In this document: piece after piece, positions 14,620 to 23,463 of the stretch
Layout: every line of letters starts with the position of its first letter
Position numbering within the stretch: position 1 is the first letter of the stretch
From: Rikenellaceae bacterium
GTDB lineage: Bacteria > Bacteroidota > Bacteroidia > Bacteroidales > Rikenellaceae
Direction of reading: 5' to 3'
DNA length: 64,000 bases
Assembly (NCBI GenBank): GCA_015059965.1
Contig: SUZM01000006.1
Coordinates: 1-64,000, forward strand
Notes under the pieces: generated by a model
The model's input: the letters and a program-made list of their open reading frames with translations, nothing else
Told to the model about the DNA's origin: nothing
Databases searched by the model: none
Translations under genes and position numbers: made by a program

Positions 14620-16371
14620 TTAATTGGCGTTCGATACATACTCTTCGATCTGACGCTTGTAGTCGAAGTACTTCTCCGACTCATACTCGGCGTAGTTCAT
14701 CTGACGGAAGAGGTTGATAAGACCCTTGAAGAAGCGCGAGCAGGCCTCGAAATCGGCAAAGGTGAAATCCTTGCGGCAGACATCGAGTACCATGTTGTAC
14801 ATCAGCTTCTGACGCTCGATCGGGCAGTTGGCGTCGATATCATCGAAGGCATCCTGCTGCAGGATCACAAAGTCGATGAGCTCCGACTTCCAGAAACGCT
14901 CGTGGTACTCCACCGGTACGCCATCGTCTCCCAGAATGTTGATCTGGTCGTTGGCCTCCTTACCGCGCTGCACCAGTGTCTTGCCGGCATAGACCTTCTC
15001 GGCCCAGCCCTTCTCGATGCGCTCATCCAGGTAGCTCGATACCTCGGGGTACTCCAGATACTTCGAGTAGGACTCCAGGGGGTCGATGGCGGGGTAGCGC
15101 TTCGAGTCGGCACGACCCTGCGAGAGGGCGTAGAAGCAGCGGGCGGCCTTCTTCGTCGATTCGGTTACGGGCTCCTTGAGGTTACCACCGGCGGGCGATA
15201 CCGTACCGAGGAAGGTTACCGAACCCGTCTGGCCGTTGGTGAGCTTCACCAGACCGGCACGGGCGTAGAAGTTCGAGATGATGGCCGAGAGGTCCATCGG
15301 GAAGGCATCCTGACCCGGAAGCTCCTCCAGACGGTTCGACATCTCACGCAGAGCCTGAGCCCAACGCGACGTGGAGTCGGCCATTACGAGCACCTTCAGA
15401 CCCATGGCGCGGTAGTACTCGCCAATGGTCATACCCGTATATACCGAGGCCTCACGGGCCGCCACGGGCATGTTCGACGTATTACAGATGATAATGGTAC
15501 GCTCCATGAGCTTGTGGCCCGTGCGGGGATCCACCAGCTCGGGGAACTCCTTGAAGATCTCCACTACCTCGTTGGCACGCTCACCGCACGCCACGATGAT
15601 GATCACATCGGCCTCAGCCTGCTTCGAGATGGCGTGCTGCAACACCGTCTTACCGGCACCGAAGGGACCCGGGATAAAGCCCGTACCGCCCTCGGCCAGG
15701 GGGTTGAAGGTGTCGATGGCGCGCACACCGGTCTCCATCACACGCGACGGACGGGGCTTCTCCGTATAGGCCTTGATGGCCTTCTTCACGGGCCACTTCT
15801 GCACCATCGTAATGTTGTGCTCCTTGCCCTCCGAATCGACGATTACGGCCACCGTATCGGTTACTTTGTAGGTGCCGGCTTTGGCCACGCTCTTGACCGT
15901 ATAGCTGCCCTCCATCACGAAGGGAACCATAATCTTGTGCTTCACCCACTGCTCCTTGACCTCGCCAAGCCACGAGGCGGCGGCAACCTTGTCGCCGGCC
16001 TTGGCCAACGGCTCAAACTCCCACTCCTTGTCGAAGTCGATCGGCTCGGTGATCGAACCGCGGTTGATAAAGAGTCCCTCCATCTTCTCGAGGTCGTTCT
16101 GCAGGCCGTCGTAGTTCTTCGACAGGAGACCCGGGGCGAGGGTAGCCTCCAGCATGTGGTTCTCGAACTCTACCTTGTCGCCGATTTTCAGGCCTCGCGT
16201 CGAGTCGAAAACCTGGACGTAGGCGTTGTCGCCCACGACCTTGATGACCTCGGCCATCATTCGGGTATCACCGCAATATACGAAGCAGATCTCGTTCTGG
16301 GCAACGGGGCCGTCCACCTTCGCGATCACGATATTGGAGATGATACCATTAACTTTTCCTAAGGTTTTCAT
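14620..16371 (-). CDS. atpA: V-type ATP synthase subunit A (catalytic)
   Basis: The 583-residue catalytic subunit has the P-loop GPFGAGKTV at about residue 237, the family-specific insertion domain before it (EFEPLAKAGDKVAAASWLGEV) and the downstream blocks IIVACGERANEV, VMADSTSRWAQALRE and LPGQDAFPMDLSAI. It hydrolyses or makes ATP at the A/B interface. Length is normal. It follows the DUF2764 gene by 6 bases. Confidence 0.97.
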   Translation of the reverse strand: MKTLGKVNGIISNIVIAKVDGPVAQNEICFVYCGDTRMMAEVIKVVGDNAYVQVFDSTRGLKIGDKVEFENHMLEATLAPGLLSKNYDGLQNDLEKMEGLFINRGSITEPIDFDKEWEFEPLAKAGDKVAAASWLGEVKEQWVKHKIMVPFVMEGSYTVKSVAKAGTYKVTDTVAVIVDSEGKEHNITMVQKWPVKKAIKAYTEKPRPSRVMETGVRAIDTFNPLAEGGTGFIPGPFGAGKTVLQHAISKQAEADVIIIVACGERANEVVEIFKEFPELVDPRTGHKLMERTIIICNTSNMPVAAREASVYTGMTIGEYYRAMGLKVLVMADSTSRWAQALREMSNRLEELPGQDAFPMDLSAIISNFYARAGLVKLTNGQTGSVTFLGTVSPAGGNLKEPVTESTKKAARCFYALSQGRADSKRYPAIDPLESYSKYLEYPEVSSYLDERIEKGWAEKVYAGKTLVQRGKEANDQINILGDDGVPVEYHERFWKSELIDFVILQQDAFDDIDANCPIERQKLMYNMVLDVCRKDFTFADFEACSRFFKGLINLFRQMNYAEYESEKYFDYKRQIEEYVSNAN

Positions 16372-16377
16372 ATCGTT

Positions 16378-17220
16378 TTATTGTTTATTTATCAAATCTT
16401 TGGCTTCGAGCTCACCGAGCAGGCGGTCGAACATGCGGCGGCCGCGCTCCTTGTCCAGCAGCGTCCAGCGGGCCACGATGTTCATGCGCACCAGGTACGA
16501 GAGAATGAAGTCGATGTTGAAGTAGTCGTAGACCGCGAGCTCCAGGCTCTCGTTCCAACGAATCAGGTCGATCTTGTGCTCCTTCTCCACGAGGTTCTGC
16601 TCCTCGTTTACGGCAGCAAGCACGGTGTCGATGTAGGGGAGTTCGCCTCTGAGTCCGAAATCGGCAGCCGAAGAGCGGCGCAGCTGTTCGGTGATGGCAT
16701 CACGGCCGATAAGCACCTCGCCGGCATCTCGTCCCACGGCGCGGGCCGTGGCGGCCGCTGCGATGTTACGCAGCGTGCGGTCGAACTCGGCCCAAGCCCT
16801 CAGGAAGCGGCTTTTCGAGCGAGCGCAGGCGCGGTAGTAGGCCTCCATGAGGCTCTTCTCGAAGCGTACCGAGGTATCTATGCGGCGCTCCTCTTCGTCC
16901 GCCTCTTCCTCTTCGCCCCGGTAGGCCTCCACGATCTCACGCACCTCGGCCGGCAGGCGTGCAGGGTTCTCCAGCGCCTCCTTGATCTCCTCGGCCGAGA
17001 GGTTGCCCAGCGGGTTGTGGGCCGTGCGGCCGGCGCGGGCAGCGATCAGGTTTTCGCAGTCGTAGTAGCCATAGAGGAGCTCCAGGGCTTTGCGATCGCG
17101 ATCGCTCAGATCGTTGAGGATCTCCTCGCGAATCGCCCCCAAATCGAAACCCTTGGCCTCCGTGTCGAGCGCATATTCGCGCAGACCGGCTACCAGACAA
17201 TAATAGTTTTTATCGAACAT
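16378..17220 (-). CDS. DUF2764 protein of V-ATPase operon (probable subunit C replacement)
   Basis: The 280-residue soluble, helix-rich protein has no catalytic motif. Members of DUF2764 lie between subunits E and A in V-ATPase operons of Bacteroidetes and spirochaetes, in the place of subunit C. The start MFDKNYYCLVAGLREYALD and the Arg/Glu-rich middle (ACARSKSRFLRAWAEFDRTL) fit that family. By position it may link the central shaft to the ring, as subunit C/d does; this is inference from gene order. It is 9 bases after subunit E. Confidence 0.8.
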   Translation of the reverse strand: MFDKNYYCLVAGLREYALDTEAKGFDLGAIREEILNDLSDRDRKALELLYGYYDCENLIAARAGRTAHNPLGNLSAEEIKEALENPARLPAEVREIVEAYRGEEEEADEEERRIDTSVRFEKSLMEAYYRACARSKSRFLRAWAEFDRTLRNIAAAATARAVGRDAGEVLIGRDAITEQLRRSSAADFGLRGELPYIDTVLAAVNEEQNLVEKEHKIDLIRWNESLELAVYDYFNIDFILSYLVRMNIVARWTLLDKERGRRMFDRLLGELEAKDLINKQ

Positions 17221-17229
17221 GAAGGTCGA

Positions 17230-17844
17230 TTATTTTGCGTACAACAGTTCGGCCACCTTCTCGCGCAGGTACTCCTTCATCAGGGCGTCGAAATCCTCGT
17301 CCGAGAACGAGATGTAGTAACCGCCCTCCTTCTGACCTACCTTGAAGCCGCTCTTTACGTCGGCCGAGTAGCCTACCTCGATGCCGGCCGTGAGCAGCTC
17401 CTTGGCTGCCTGTGCGAATGCGGCATCCAGCTGAGCCTTCTCCTTCTCGGGCAGCAGGGCCTTGAGCTCCACCTTGCCCGAGGCGGCGCCGTCCCAATTC
17501 TTGGCTACGGCGATGAGCATCTCCTTGATGAAGGCGGCATCCATCGTGGCGGCCTTCACCCCCTCGGCGGTGCTCTTGGCGATGATCATCGTGGCGATCT
17601 CCGACTTGATCTTCGAGACGGCCTGCTTGCCCGCAAGGGCGATCTCGGTCATCGAGTTCTTCTCCACATCCAGGGCTCTCTTCTCGGCCTGCTTGATGAT
17701 GGCTTCGGCTTGGGCCTCGGCCTCGGCCACGATCTTCTGCGCCTCGGCCTTGGCCTCGGTTACCAGACGCTCGGCCTCCGAGCGACCCTTCTCCAACCCT
17801 TCGGCATAGAGCGTGCGGGTCAGCTGTTGCAGTTTGTTTTCCAT
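17230..17844 (-). CDS. atpE: V-type ATP synthase subunit E
   Basis: The 204-residue peripheral-stalk subunit has a long Ala/Glu/Lys-rich N-terminal helix (residues 5-75, e.g. AERLVTEAKAEAQKIVAEAE) and a globular C-terminal part with KSGFKVGQKEGGYYISFSDEDF, the fold that caps subunits A/B. First gene of the operon E-DUF2764-A-B-D-I-K. A clear promoter lies about 145 bases upstream. Subunit F is not present in the operon. Confidence 0.92.
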   Translation of the reverse strand: MENKLQQLTRTLYAEGLEKGRSEAERLVTEAKAEAQKIVAEAEAQAEAIIKQAEKRALDVEKNSMTEIALAGKQAVSKIKSEIATMIIAKSTAEGVKAATMDAAFIKEMLIAVAKNWDGAASGKVELKALLPEKEKAQLDAAFAQAAKELLTAGIEVGYSADVKSGFKVGQKEGGYYISFSDEDFDALMKEYLREKVAELLYAK

Positions 17845-17989
17845 AGAATTTTAGGTTTTATATTAAATTATTTATTCTTCTTTCCTATCGGTTTGCGATT
17901 GGTTTTGATATTTGGTCCTCTCGGACGGCTGTTTTTCTCTGTTTGGAGACGATTTGGAACCAATTTTTATTGCAGGCTCTAAATCCGGA

Positions 17990-18020
17990 CAAAGATAATA
18001 AAATTTTGTGAATCTGCAAA
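17990..18020 (-). promoter_or_regulatory. Promoter of V-ATPase operon
   Basis: Minus strand TTTG (18017-18020), 19-base spacer, TATCTTTG (17990-17997). It gives a leader of about 140 bases before subunit E, AT-rich with no clear fold. Confidence 0.7.
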
Positions 18021-18154
18021 TAGAAAAAATGATTCCGACAAAGCACGAGAAAAAAGATGCGAAACATTGTTGCAATTATACCTCTAGGGGGGGCAACGGG
18101 CCTTTGGCCCTGAAAATTTCAATTTTTTAGCCGAGCGGCTTTCGACTGAACACA

Positions 18155-18202
18155 GCAAGCCCGGAATGGGGAGTACCGACGTACAACCCATTCCGGGCTT
18201 GC
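18155..18202. terminator. Palindrome with GTAC-N4-GTAC apex, after DUF4301 gene
   Basis: Perfect 16-bp arms GCAAGCCCGGAATGGG and CCCATTCCGGGCTTGC around an apex containing GTACCGACGTAC. Probably ends transcription of the DUF4301 gene. Same family as 10274 and 60741. Confidence 0.75.
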
Positions 18203-18230
18203 AAGGCAAGGTGAAATCTGCCCTATGAAA

Positions 18231-19673
18231 TTAGCAATTTTGGTGCTGGGGGCGCAGCAGATCCTGTACCACCTTTACGGGCGAGAAGGTGGCAATGGGC
18301 ACATCCACAAAGACGGTGTTCCACTTCGCCATGGCGCCGTTCCACAGTCCGGGCAGCTCCTGGGCGCGGAGTTCTCGTCCGCCGGCCGACTTCGAGGAGA
18401 TGAATCCCGTCTCGGGATCGGTGTATTGGCGCAGGTCGAACTTCGTGCCGTCTGCGCGCTTCACGCCGCAAACCAGATCCACCGGGTTGAAGTGCGTGGC
18501 CTGCTTCATCAGCGGCATATCCTCGGGCGAGATCTGGCTCGACTCGGCAATCTGCAGCGATTGCGTGCCATCCGGATTTCCGACCCAGAAGGGGCCGCCA
18601 CCGGGCTCACCCTCGTTGCGCACCATGCCGCAGAGGCGGATCGGGCGATCGAGAATCTTTTCCAGCAGCGCGCGGTCGTAGTTCTCGGGCAGCTTCGTGC
18701 AGAGACGGTCTTCGATGAAGGCGGCCACCTCTTCGAGGTCGGCCTTGTCGGCGCGCAGCTCCCTGAGGAAGTCGAACGTGAGGCTCTGCAACTCGAGGAG
18801 CAGACCGGCCAGGGCCTTCTTGTAGCGGATGGTGTCGCCCTTGCGCTCGTCGGTCGTTACGTTGTCGATGTTCTTGATGAAGATGATGTCGGCATCAATC
18901 TCGTTGAGATTTTCGATTAAGGCTCCGTGGCCGGCAGGGCGGAAGAGGAGTTTTCCTTCATCGGTACGGAAGAGCGTATTGTCGGGGTTTACGGCCACCG
19001 TGTCGGTCGAGGGTTTCTGCACCGAGAATGAGATTTCGTACTTCAGGCCGAAGCGCTCCTCATAGCGGGCGAGCTGCGCATCCAAGAGGGCTTTGAAGCC
19101 CTCCATGTGCTCCTTCGAGACTGTGAAATGGATCTTGGCCACGCCCTTTGACGAGGCATAGAGAGCTCCCTCCACCAGGTGCTCCTCCACAGCCTTTCGG
19201 CCCCCCTCGGGGTAGGTGTGGAAGGTAACCAGCCCCTTGGGTTTGGCTCCGTAGTCAAGACCCTCTTTGACGATGGCCGAGACCTTCTGTTCGTCGGTGG
19301 CATCGGCCGGGAGGAGAGCCTTCAGCTCGGGCCAGAAGGCGAACTTCTCGAGGTTGTCGATCAGCGTGTCGATGCCCTTGCCGCGCTTCCCCTCATTGAC
19401 AAACTCGAAGAGCTCCTTGAACATGCGCGTGGCAGCCCCCGATGCGGGAACAAACTTTTCGATGCAGAGGTTTGCCGCCTCGGCCTCGTAGCGCTTGGCG
19501 GCCGCAGCTACGGCCTCGTCGGTCAGCACCACGATGCCATCCTCGGGCGATGCTGCCTGGGTAACCTTCAAAAATGGGAATCCCCGCTTGAAATTTTCTA
19601 CCTGCAACTCCACGGCTTCGGGAGTCAGTCCGTGGGCTTTGATTTGCTGCAGATCTTGTTCGGTAAACGACAT
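18231..19673 (-). CDS. DUF4301 family protein
   Basis: A 480-residue soluble protein of the Bacteroidetes family DUF4301. A conserved block PASGAATRMFKELFEFV near residue 75 has the look of a phosphate- or nucleotide-binding segment, and RPAGHGALIENLNEIDADI plus NIDNVTTDERKGDT resemble the sugar-nucleotidyltransferase-type folds to which the family has been likened. The biochemical role is not established. It is monocistronic, divergent from murB and followed by a strong palindromic terminator. Confidence 0.8.
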   Translation of the reverse strand: MSFTEQDLQQIKAHGLTPEAVELQVENFKRGFPFLKVTQAASPEDGIVVLTDEAVAAAAKRYEAEAANLCIEKFVPASGAATRMFKELFEFVNEGKRGKGIDTLIDNLEKFAFWPELKALLPADATDEQKVSAIVKEGLDYGAKPKGLVTFHTYPEGGRKAVEEHLVEGALYASSKGVAKIHFTVSKEHMEGFKALLDAQLARYEERFGLKYEISFSVQKPSTDTVAVNPDNTLFRTDEGKLLFRPAGHGALIENLNEIDADIIFIKNIDNVTTDERKGDTIRYKKALAGLLLELQSLTFDFLRELRADKADLEEVAAFIEDRLCTKLPENYDRALLEKILDRPIRLCGMVRNEGEPGGGPFWVGNPDGTQSLQIAESSQISPEDMPLMKQATHFNPVDLVCGVKRADGTKFDLRQYTDPETGFISSKSAGGRELRAQELPGLWNGAMAKWNTVFVDVPIATFSPVKVVQDLLRPQHQNC

Positions 19674-19799
19674 AAGTTTATGGTTTTTAGGTTGTTTCGG
19701 GTTGGTAGCCAGAGCCTTGCGGACTCCGTTTCGGGGTCGAAAGCGGGAAACTTAAAGAGCTTCGGCCGAAAATTTATGTAAAATTAGTAAAATTATTTC

Positions 19800-19807
19800 T
19801 AACTTTG
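19800..19807 (+). promoter_or_regulatory. -7 box of murB, 5 bases before the start codon
   Basis: TAACTTTG with the murB ATG at 19813. Transcription would begin at or next to the ATG, so the mRNA would be leaderless or nearly so. The -33 box is weak. Confidence 0.5.
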
Positions 19808-19812
19808 CAACT

Positions 19813-20826
19813 ATGAAAAGAGAATTTTACAATCTTTCCCTTCGGGAGCGTAACAGTTTTCATGTCGAGCAGCGGGCCGAGCGCCTTGTGGAGTTCGACT
19901 CCGAGGCCGATCTGCGGGAGATCTTCGCTCATGGAGTGCCCGAGCGCTGGATGGTCCTCTCGGGGGGCAACAATATCCTCTTCACGCAGGATTATCGGGG
20001 GCTGCTTCTGACCCCCGTGGCCCGAAACATTGAGCTTCTGGGTGAAGAGGCGCAAGGGGTCCTGGTGCGTGCCGAGGCCGGCCTGGAGTGGGATGACCTG
20101 GTGGCTTGGGCCGTGGAGCACGACCTGTGGGGATTGGAGAACCTCTCGCTTATTCCCGGAAAGGTAGGGGCTGCTCCGGTGCAGAACATCGGTGCCTATG
20201 GTGCCGAGGCCAAGGATTGTCTGCAGGAGGTGGCCTGCTACCTGCCCGAAGAGGGGGTGGTGCGCACCTTTACAGCTCGGGAGTGTCGCTTCGGCTACCG
20301 CGAGAGCATCTTCAAGCAGGAGCTTAAGGGGCGTGCCATCATTCTGCATGTTACCTTCCGTTTGAGCCGCACTGCGCGGCCCAATATCGGCTATGGGGAT
20401 GTGCAGCGCGAGGTGGAGGCCCGCGGAGGTGCCACGCTGAAGAATATCCGCGAGGCGATCTGCGCCATACGCCGCTCGAAGCTCCCCGATACATCCCTTT
20501 TGGGTAATGCCGGCAGCTTCTTCAAGAATCCGGTGGTGGAGAGGTCAAAGGCCGAAGCCCTGAAATCGAAGTACCCCGAGATGCCGACCTATCCTTCGGC
20601 CGAGGGGCCCGAGCGGGTAAAGTTGGCTGCGGGCTGGCTCATTGATCGGGCCGGCATGAAGGGCTACCGAGAGGGGCGAGTCGGCGTGCACGATCGCCAG
20701 GCGTTGGTCTTGGTGAACCACGGAGGCGCCACGGGCTCGGAGGTGATCGCCCTGGCACGCAAGGTGCAACAACAGGTGAAGGAGACCTTTGGCGTGGAGA
20801 TCGACACCGAGGTCAATATTTTGTAA
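19813..20826 (+). CDS. murB: UDP-N-acetylenolpyruvoylglucosamine reductase
   Basis: This 337-residue FAD enzyme reduces UDP-GlcNAc-enolpyruvate to UDP-MurNAc in peptidoglycan synthesis. FAD-binding blocks are WMVLSGGNNILF and LSLIPGKVGAAPVQNIGAYG; the substrate/proton-donor region is SLLGNAGSFFKNPVV; FGYRESIFK and GWLIDRAGMKGYREG are also conserved. The Tyr loop (type I MurB) is present. Length matches type I enzymes. A -7 promoter box ends 5 bases before the ATG. tilS and holA follow on the same strand. Confidence 0.96.
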   Translation: MKREFYNLSLRERNSFHVEQRAERLVEFDSEADLREIFAHGVPERWMVLSGGNNILFTQDYRGLLLTPVARNIELLGEEAQGVLVRAEAGLEWDDLVAWAVEHDLWGLENLSLIPGKVGAAPVQNIGAYGAEAKDCLQEVACYLPEEGVVRTFTARECRFGYRESIFKQELKGRAIILHVTFRLSRTARPNIGYGDVQREVEARGGATLKNIREAICAIRRSKLPDTSLLGNAGSFFKNPVVERSKAEALKSKYPEMPTYPSAEGPERVKLAAGWLIDRAGMKGYREGRVGVHDRQALVLVNHGGATGSEVIALARKVQQQVKETFGVEIDTEVNIL

Positions 20827-20876
20827 TTTCGAACGAAAACAGAGATCGGGTTGGAGAAGGTTATATCGGGAGTTGT

Positions 20877-22217
20877 ATGTTAATTGAAAATTTTCAGCGT
20901 TATATTGAACACTATGCTCTGGCTCGCCGCGATGAGCGTATTCTGCTCACCGTTTCGGGCGGTGTCGATTCGATGGTGATGCTTGCGCTCTTTATCGAGA
21001 GTGGCTATCGGGTGGGAGTTGCCCACTGCAATTTCCAGCTGCGCGGTGTGGAGAGCGATGAGGATGAGGTGCTGGTGGCCAATGAGGCGGCCCGCTACGG
21101 GGTCCCCTGCTACAACCGTCGTTTCGATACGGTGGGGGAGATGGAGCGCACGGGAGAGTCGATGGAGATGGCTGCCCGTCGTCTGCGCTACGCCTGGTTT
21201 GAGGAGCTCTGCCGCGAGGAGGGGTACGACCGCATCGCCGTGGCACACCATGCCGACGATTCGATCGAGACCTTCTTCATCAACCTCCTGCGCGGCACGG
21301 GCCTGCGCGGCCTGACGGGTATTCACTATCAGAACGGGCGGCTGATCCGTCCCCTGATGTTTGCCGCCCGCAAGGAGATCCTCGAGTACGCCGTGCAGCA
21401 CCGGATTCCCTTCCGCGAGGACTCCACGAACCGTTCGACGAAGCACCTGAGAAATAAAATACGCCTGGGGCTGGTGCCCCGTATTCGCGAGATCAACGCC
21501 AAGTTTACCGATCTGATGCGCCGCAACATCAGCCGGCTGATGGATGCCCAATCCTTTATCGATGCAGCCATCGAGCGGGTGCGCTGCGAGGCGATGAGTT
21601 CCGAGCGGGGAATCGATACGATCCATGTGGAGCGCATCCCCGAGAGTTTTCCGCGCAACTTCGTGATCTACGAACTCTTGAACTCGGCTTACGGCTTCAA
21701 GGGCGATGTGATCGATGCCCTGTGCCATGCCCTGGAGCAGGGAACGACGGGCCGACGTTTCTACGCCCGTGAGCATGTGGCCTACATCGACCGCGGAGAG
21801 ATCCTCGTTACGCGCATTGCGGCCGGGGACAGTTGCGAAGTCAAGGTTGAGGAGCGGGCGCTGCGCAGCTACTGCGGCAACTCGGTGCTCTACTACGAAA
21901 AGGTGGATATCGGCACGATCAAGGATTTTGGCGTGCCGCCCCACATCGCGCAGCTCGATGCCGACAAATTGCACTATCCCCTCACGTTGCGCCGCTGGCG
22001 GGAGGGTGATTGGTTTGTCCCCTTTGGCATGAGCGGCAAGCGCAAGGTGAGCGATTTTTTGATCGACAACAAGGTCTCGATGGCCGAAAAGGAGCGACAG
22101 TTTGTCCTCCTTTCGGGGGAGGATATTGTCTGGGTCGTGGGGCGCAGAATCGACGATCGTTATCGCCTTACGCGCGACACGGACACCGTCCTCAGGATTG
22201 TCAAAGAGATCTTGTAA
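20877..22217 (+). CDS. tilS: tRNA(Ile)-lysidine synthase
   Basis: Attaches lysine to C34 of the CAU-anticodon tRNA-Ile so that it reads AUA. The 446-residue protein has the PP-loop SGGVDSM at about residue 29, then HCNFQLRGVES, the HHADDSIETFFINLLRGTG block and RPLMFAARKEILEYA. The C-terminal domain WREGDWFVPFGMSGKRKVSDF binds the tRNA. Length is typical for Bacteroidetes. It lies 50 bases after murB. Confidence 0.95.
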   Translation: MLIENFQRYIEHYALARRDERILLTVSGGVDSMVMLALFIESGYRVGVAHCNFQLRGVESDEDEVLVANEAARYGVPCYNRRFDTVGEMERTGESMEMAARRLRYAWFEELCREEGYDRIAVAHHADDSIETFFINLLRGTGLRGLTGIHYQNGRLIRPLMFAARKEILEYAVQHRIPFREDSTNRSTKHLRNKIRLGLVPRIREINAKFTDLMRRNISRLMDAQSFIDAAIERVRCEAMSSERGIDTIHVERIPESFPRNFVIYELLNSAYGFKGDVIDALCHALEQGTTGRRFYAREHVAYIDRGEILVTRIAAGDSCEVKVEERALRSYCGNSVLYYEKVDIGTIKDFGVPPHIAQLDADKLHYPLTLRRWREGDWFVPFGMSGKRKVSDFLIDNKVSMAEKERQFVLLSGEDIVWVVGRRIDDRYRLTRDTDTVLRIVKEIL

Positions 22218-22253
22218 TCTCGTCTCTAACCCCTTAACTTACAACCTTCTGCA

Positions 22254-23327
22254 ATGGCAAAAAGTTCGGTACGATTCAAAGATACGGTAGCCGCCTACGA
22301 GCGGCTGACAGGTGAGGTGAAGGCACGAAAGTTCGCCCCGATCTATCTGCTGATGGGTGAGGAGGCCTACTTCATTGACTCGCTCTGCGACCTGTTGGCC
22401 TCGACGATTCTTCCCGATGAGGCGGCGCGGGCCTTCAGCCAGTATGTGGTCTACGGACGTGATGTCGAGGCGGGGCAGGTGGTGAACCTCTGCCGTCAGA
22501 TGCCCATGACCGGATCGCACCAGGTGGTTATCGTCAAAGAGGCGCAGCAGTTGCAGAAGATCGAGAAACTCTCCTACTATACCGAATCTCCCACGCCGAC
22601 GACCATCCTGGTGGTCTGCCACAAGGGTAAGAGTGTCGATAAGCGTTCGGCCTTCTACAAGGGGGTGGTAAAGTGTGGCGCCGTCTTAGAGTCGGTGCGC
22701 CCCTACGACAGCGAGATTGCCGGCTGGCTTGCCGGTTTTGTCGCCTCGAAAGGGTGTCGGATCGAGCAGAAGGCCCTCACCATGCTGACCGACCACCTGG
22801 GAGCCGACATCTCGAAGATCTCCAACGAATTGCAAAAACTCCTCCTCTCACTCCCGGAGGGGACCCGTGAGATTCGCGATGTGCACATCGAACAACACAT
22901 CGGCATCTCAAAGGATTTCAATAATTTCGAGCTCTGCAAGGCGGTCATTACCCGCGACATGGAGCGGGCTTTGCGCATCGCCGACCACTTCGCCCGTAAC
23001 CCGAAGGACAACCCTGCACTGCTGACCATCATGGCCCTCTTCGGTCAGTTTCGCAGCCTCTTTTTGATCAACTATCTGCGTTGGCAGGCCAAGTATAAGG
23101 CGATCTCCTTCCCGCCCGATGCCGAGTTGATGCGCATCGTGAAGGTAAACAACTTCTACGCCCTCTCGGAGTTGAAGCAGTGTGCCACGCTGTGGCCCAA
23201 CAAAAAGGTCTTTTCCATCCTGGGCCTTCTGCGCGAGTACGATGCCAAATCGAAGGGGCTCGGTGCCGGACAGATCTCGGATGGCGAATTGCGCCGCGAA
23301 CTCCTCCTAAAGATATTTCTATTATAG
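22254..23327 (+). CDS. holA: DNA polymerase III subunit delta
   Basis: The 357-residue clamp-loader arm opens the sliding clamp. The N-terminal domain begins with FAPIYLLMGEEAYFIDSLCD, followed by a degenerate nucleotide fold (MPMTGSHQVVIVKEAQQL) without a P-loop, and the C-terminal collar helices with ISKISNELQKLLLSL and RSLFLINYL. Length is normal. It acts with the dnaX product encoded at 61322. It starts 36 bases after tilS and is probably co-transcribed. Confidence 0.93.
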   Translation: MAKSSVRFKDTVAAYERLTGEVKARKFAPIYLLMGEEAYFIDSLCDLLASTILPDEAARAFSQYVVYGRDVEAGQVVNLCRQMPMTGSHQVVIVKEAQQLQKIEKLSYYTESPTPTTILVVCHKGKSVDKRSAFYKGVVKCGAVLESVRPYDSEIAGWLAGFVASKGCRIEQKALTMLTDHLGADISKISNELQKLLLSLPEGTREIRDVHIEQHIGISKDFNNFELCKAVITRDMERALRIADHFARNPKDNPALLTIMALFGQFRSLFLINYLRWQAKYKAISFPPDAELMRIVKVNNFYALSELKQCATLWPNKKVFSILGLLREYDAKSKGLGAGQISDGELRRELLLKIFLL

Positions 23328-23463
23328 ATAGATTCCTATTATAGATCGTGTGAGTGGGCAGGTCTGGTGTGAGGGGATGAAACGGTGAAGAATTGAGATA
23401 CCAAATATAACTTACAGGGGAGCCGGTTCGGTTGAGCCGAAACCACCCGATTGTGGCAAAGCG
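23328..23463 (+). other. Intergenic spacer holA to PLP-fold-like gene
   Basis: A G-rich 136-base gap. A short hairpin GGTTCGG-TTGAG-CCGAAACC lies at about 23422-23441, close before the next start codon. No gene or clear promoter is visible. Confidence 0.4.

Noticed and set aside
14902-16362. 486-codon plus-strand ORF opposite V-ATPase subunit A
   Set aside because: Antisense shadow; the minus strand has all catalytic motifs of subunit A.
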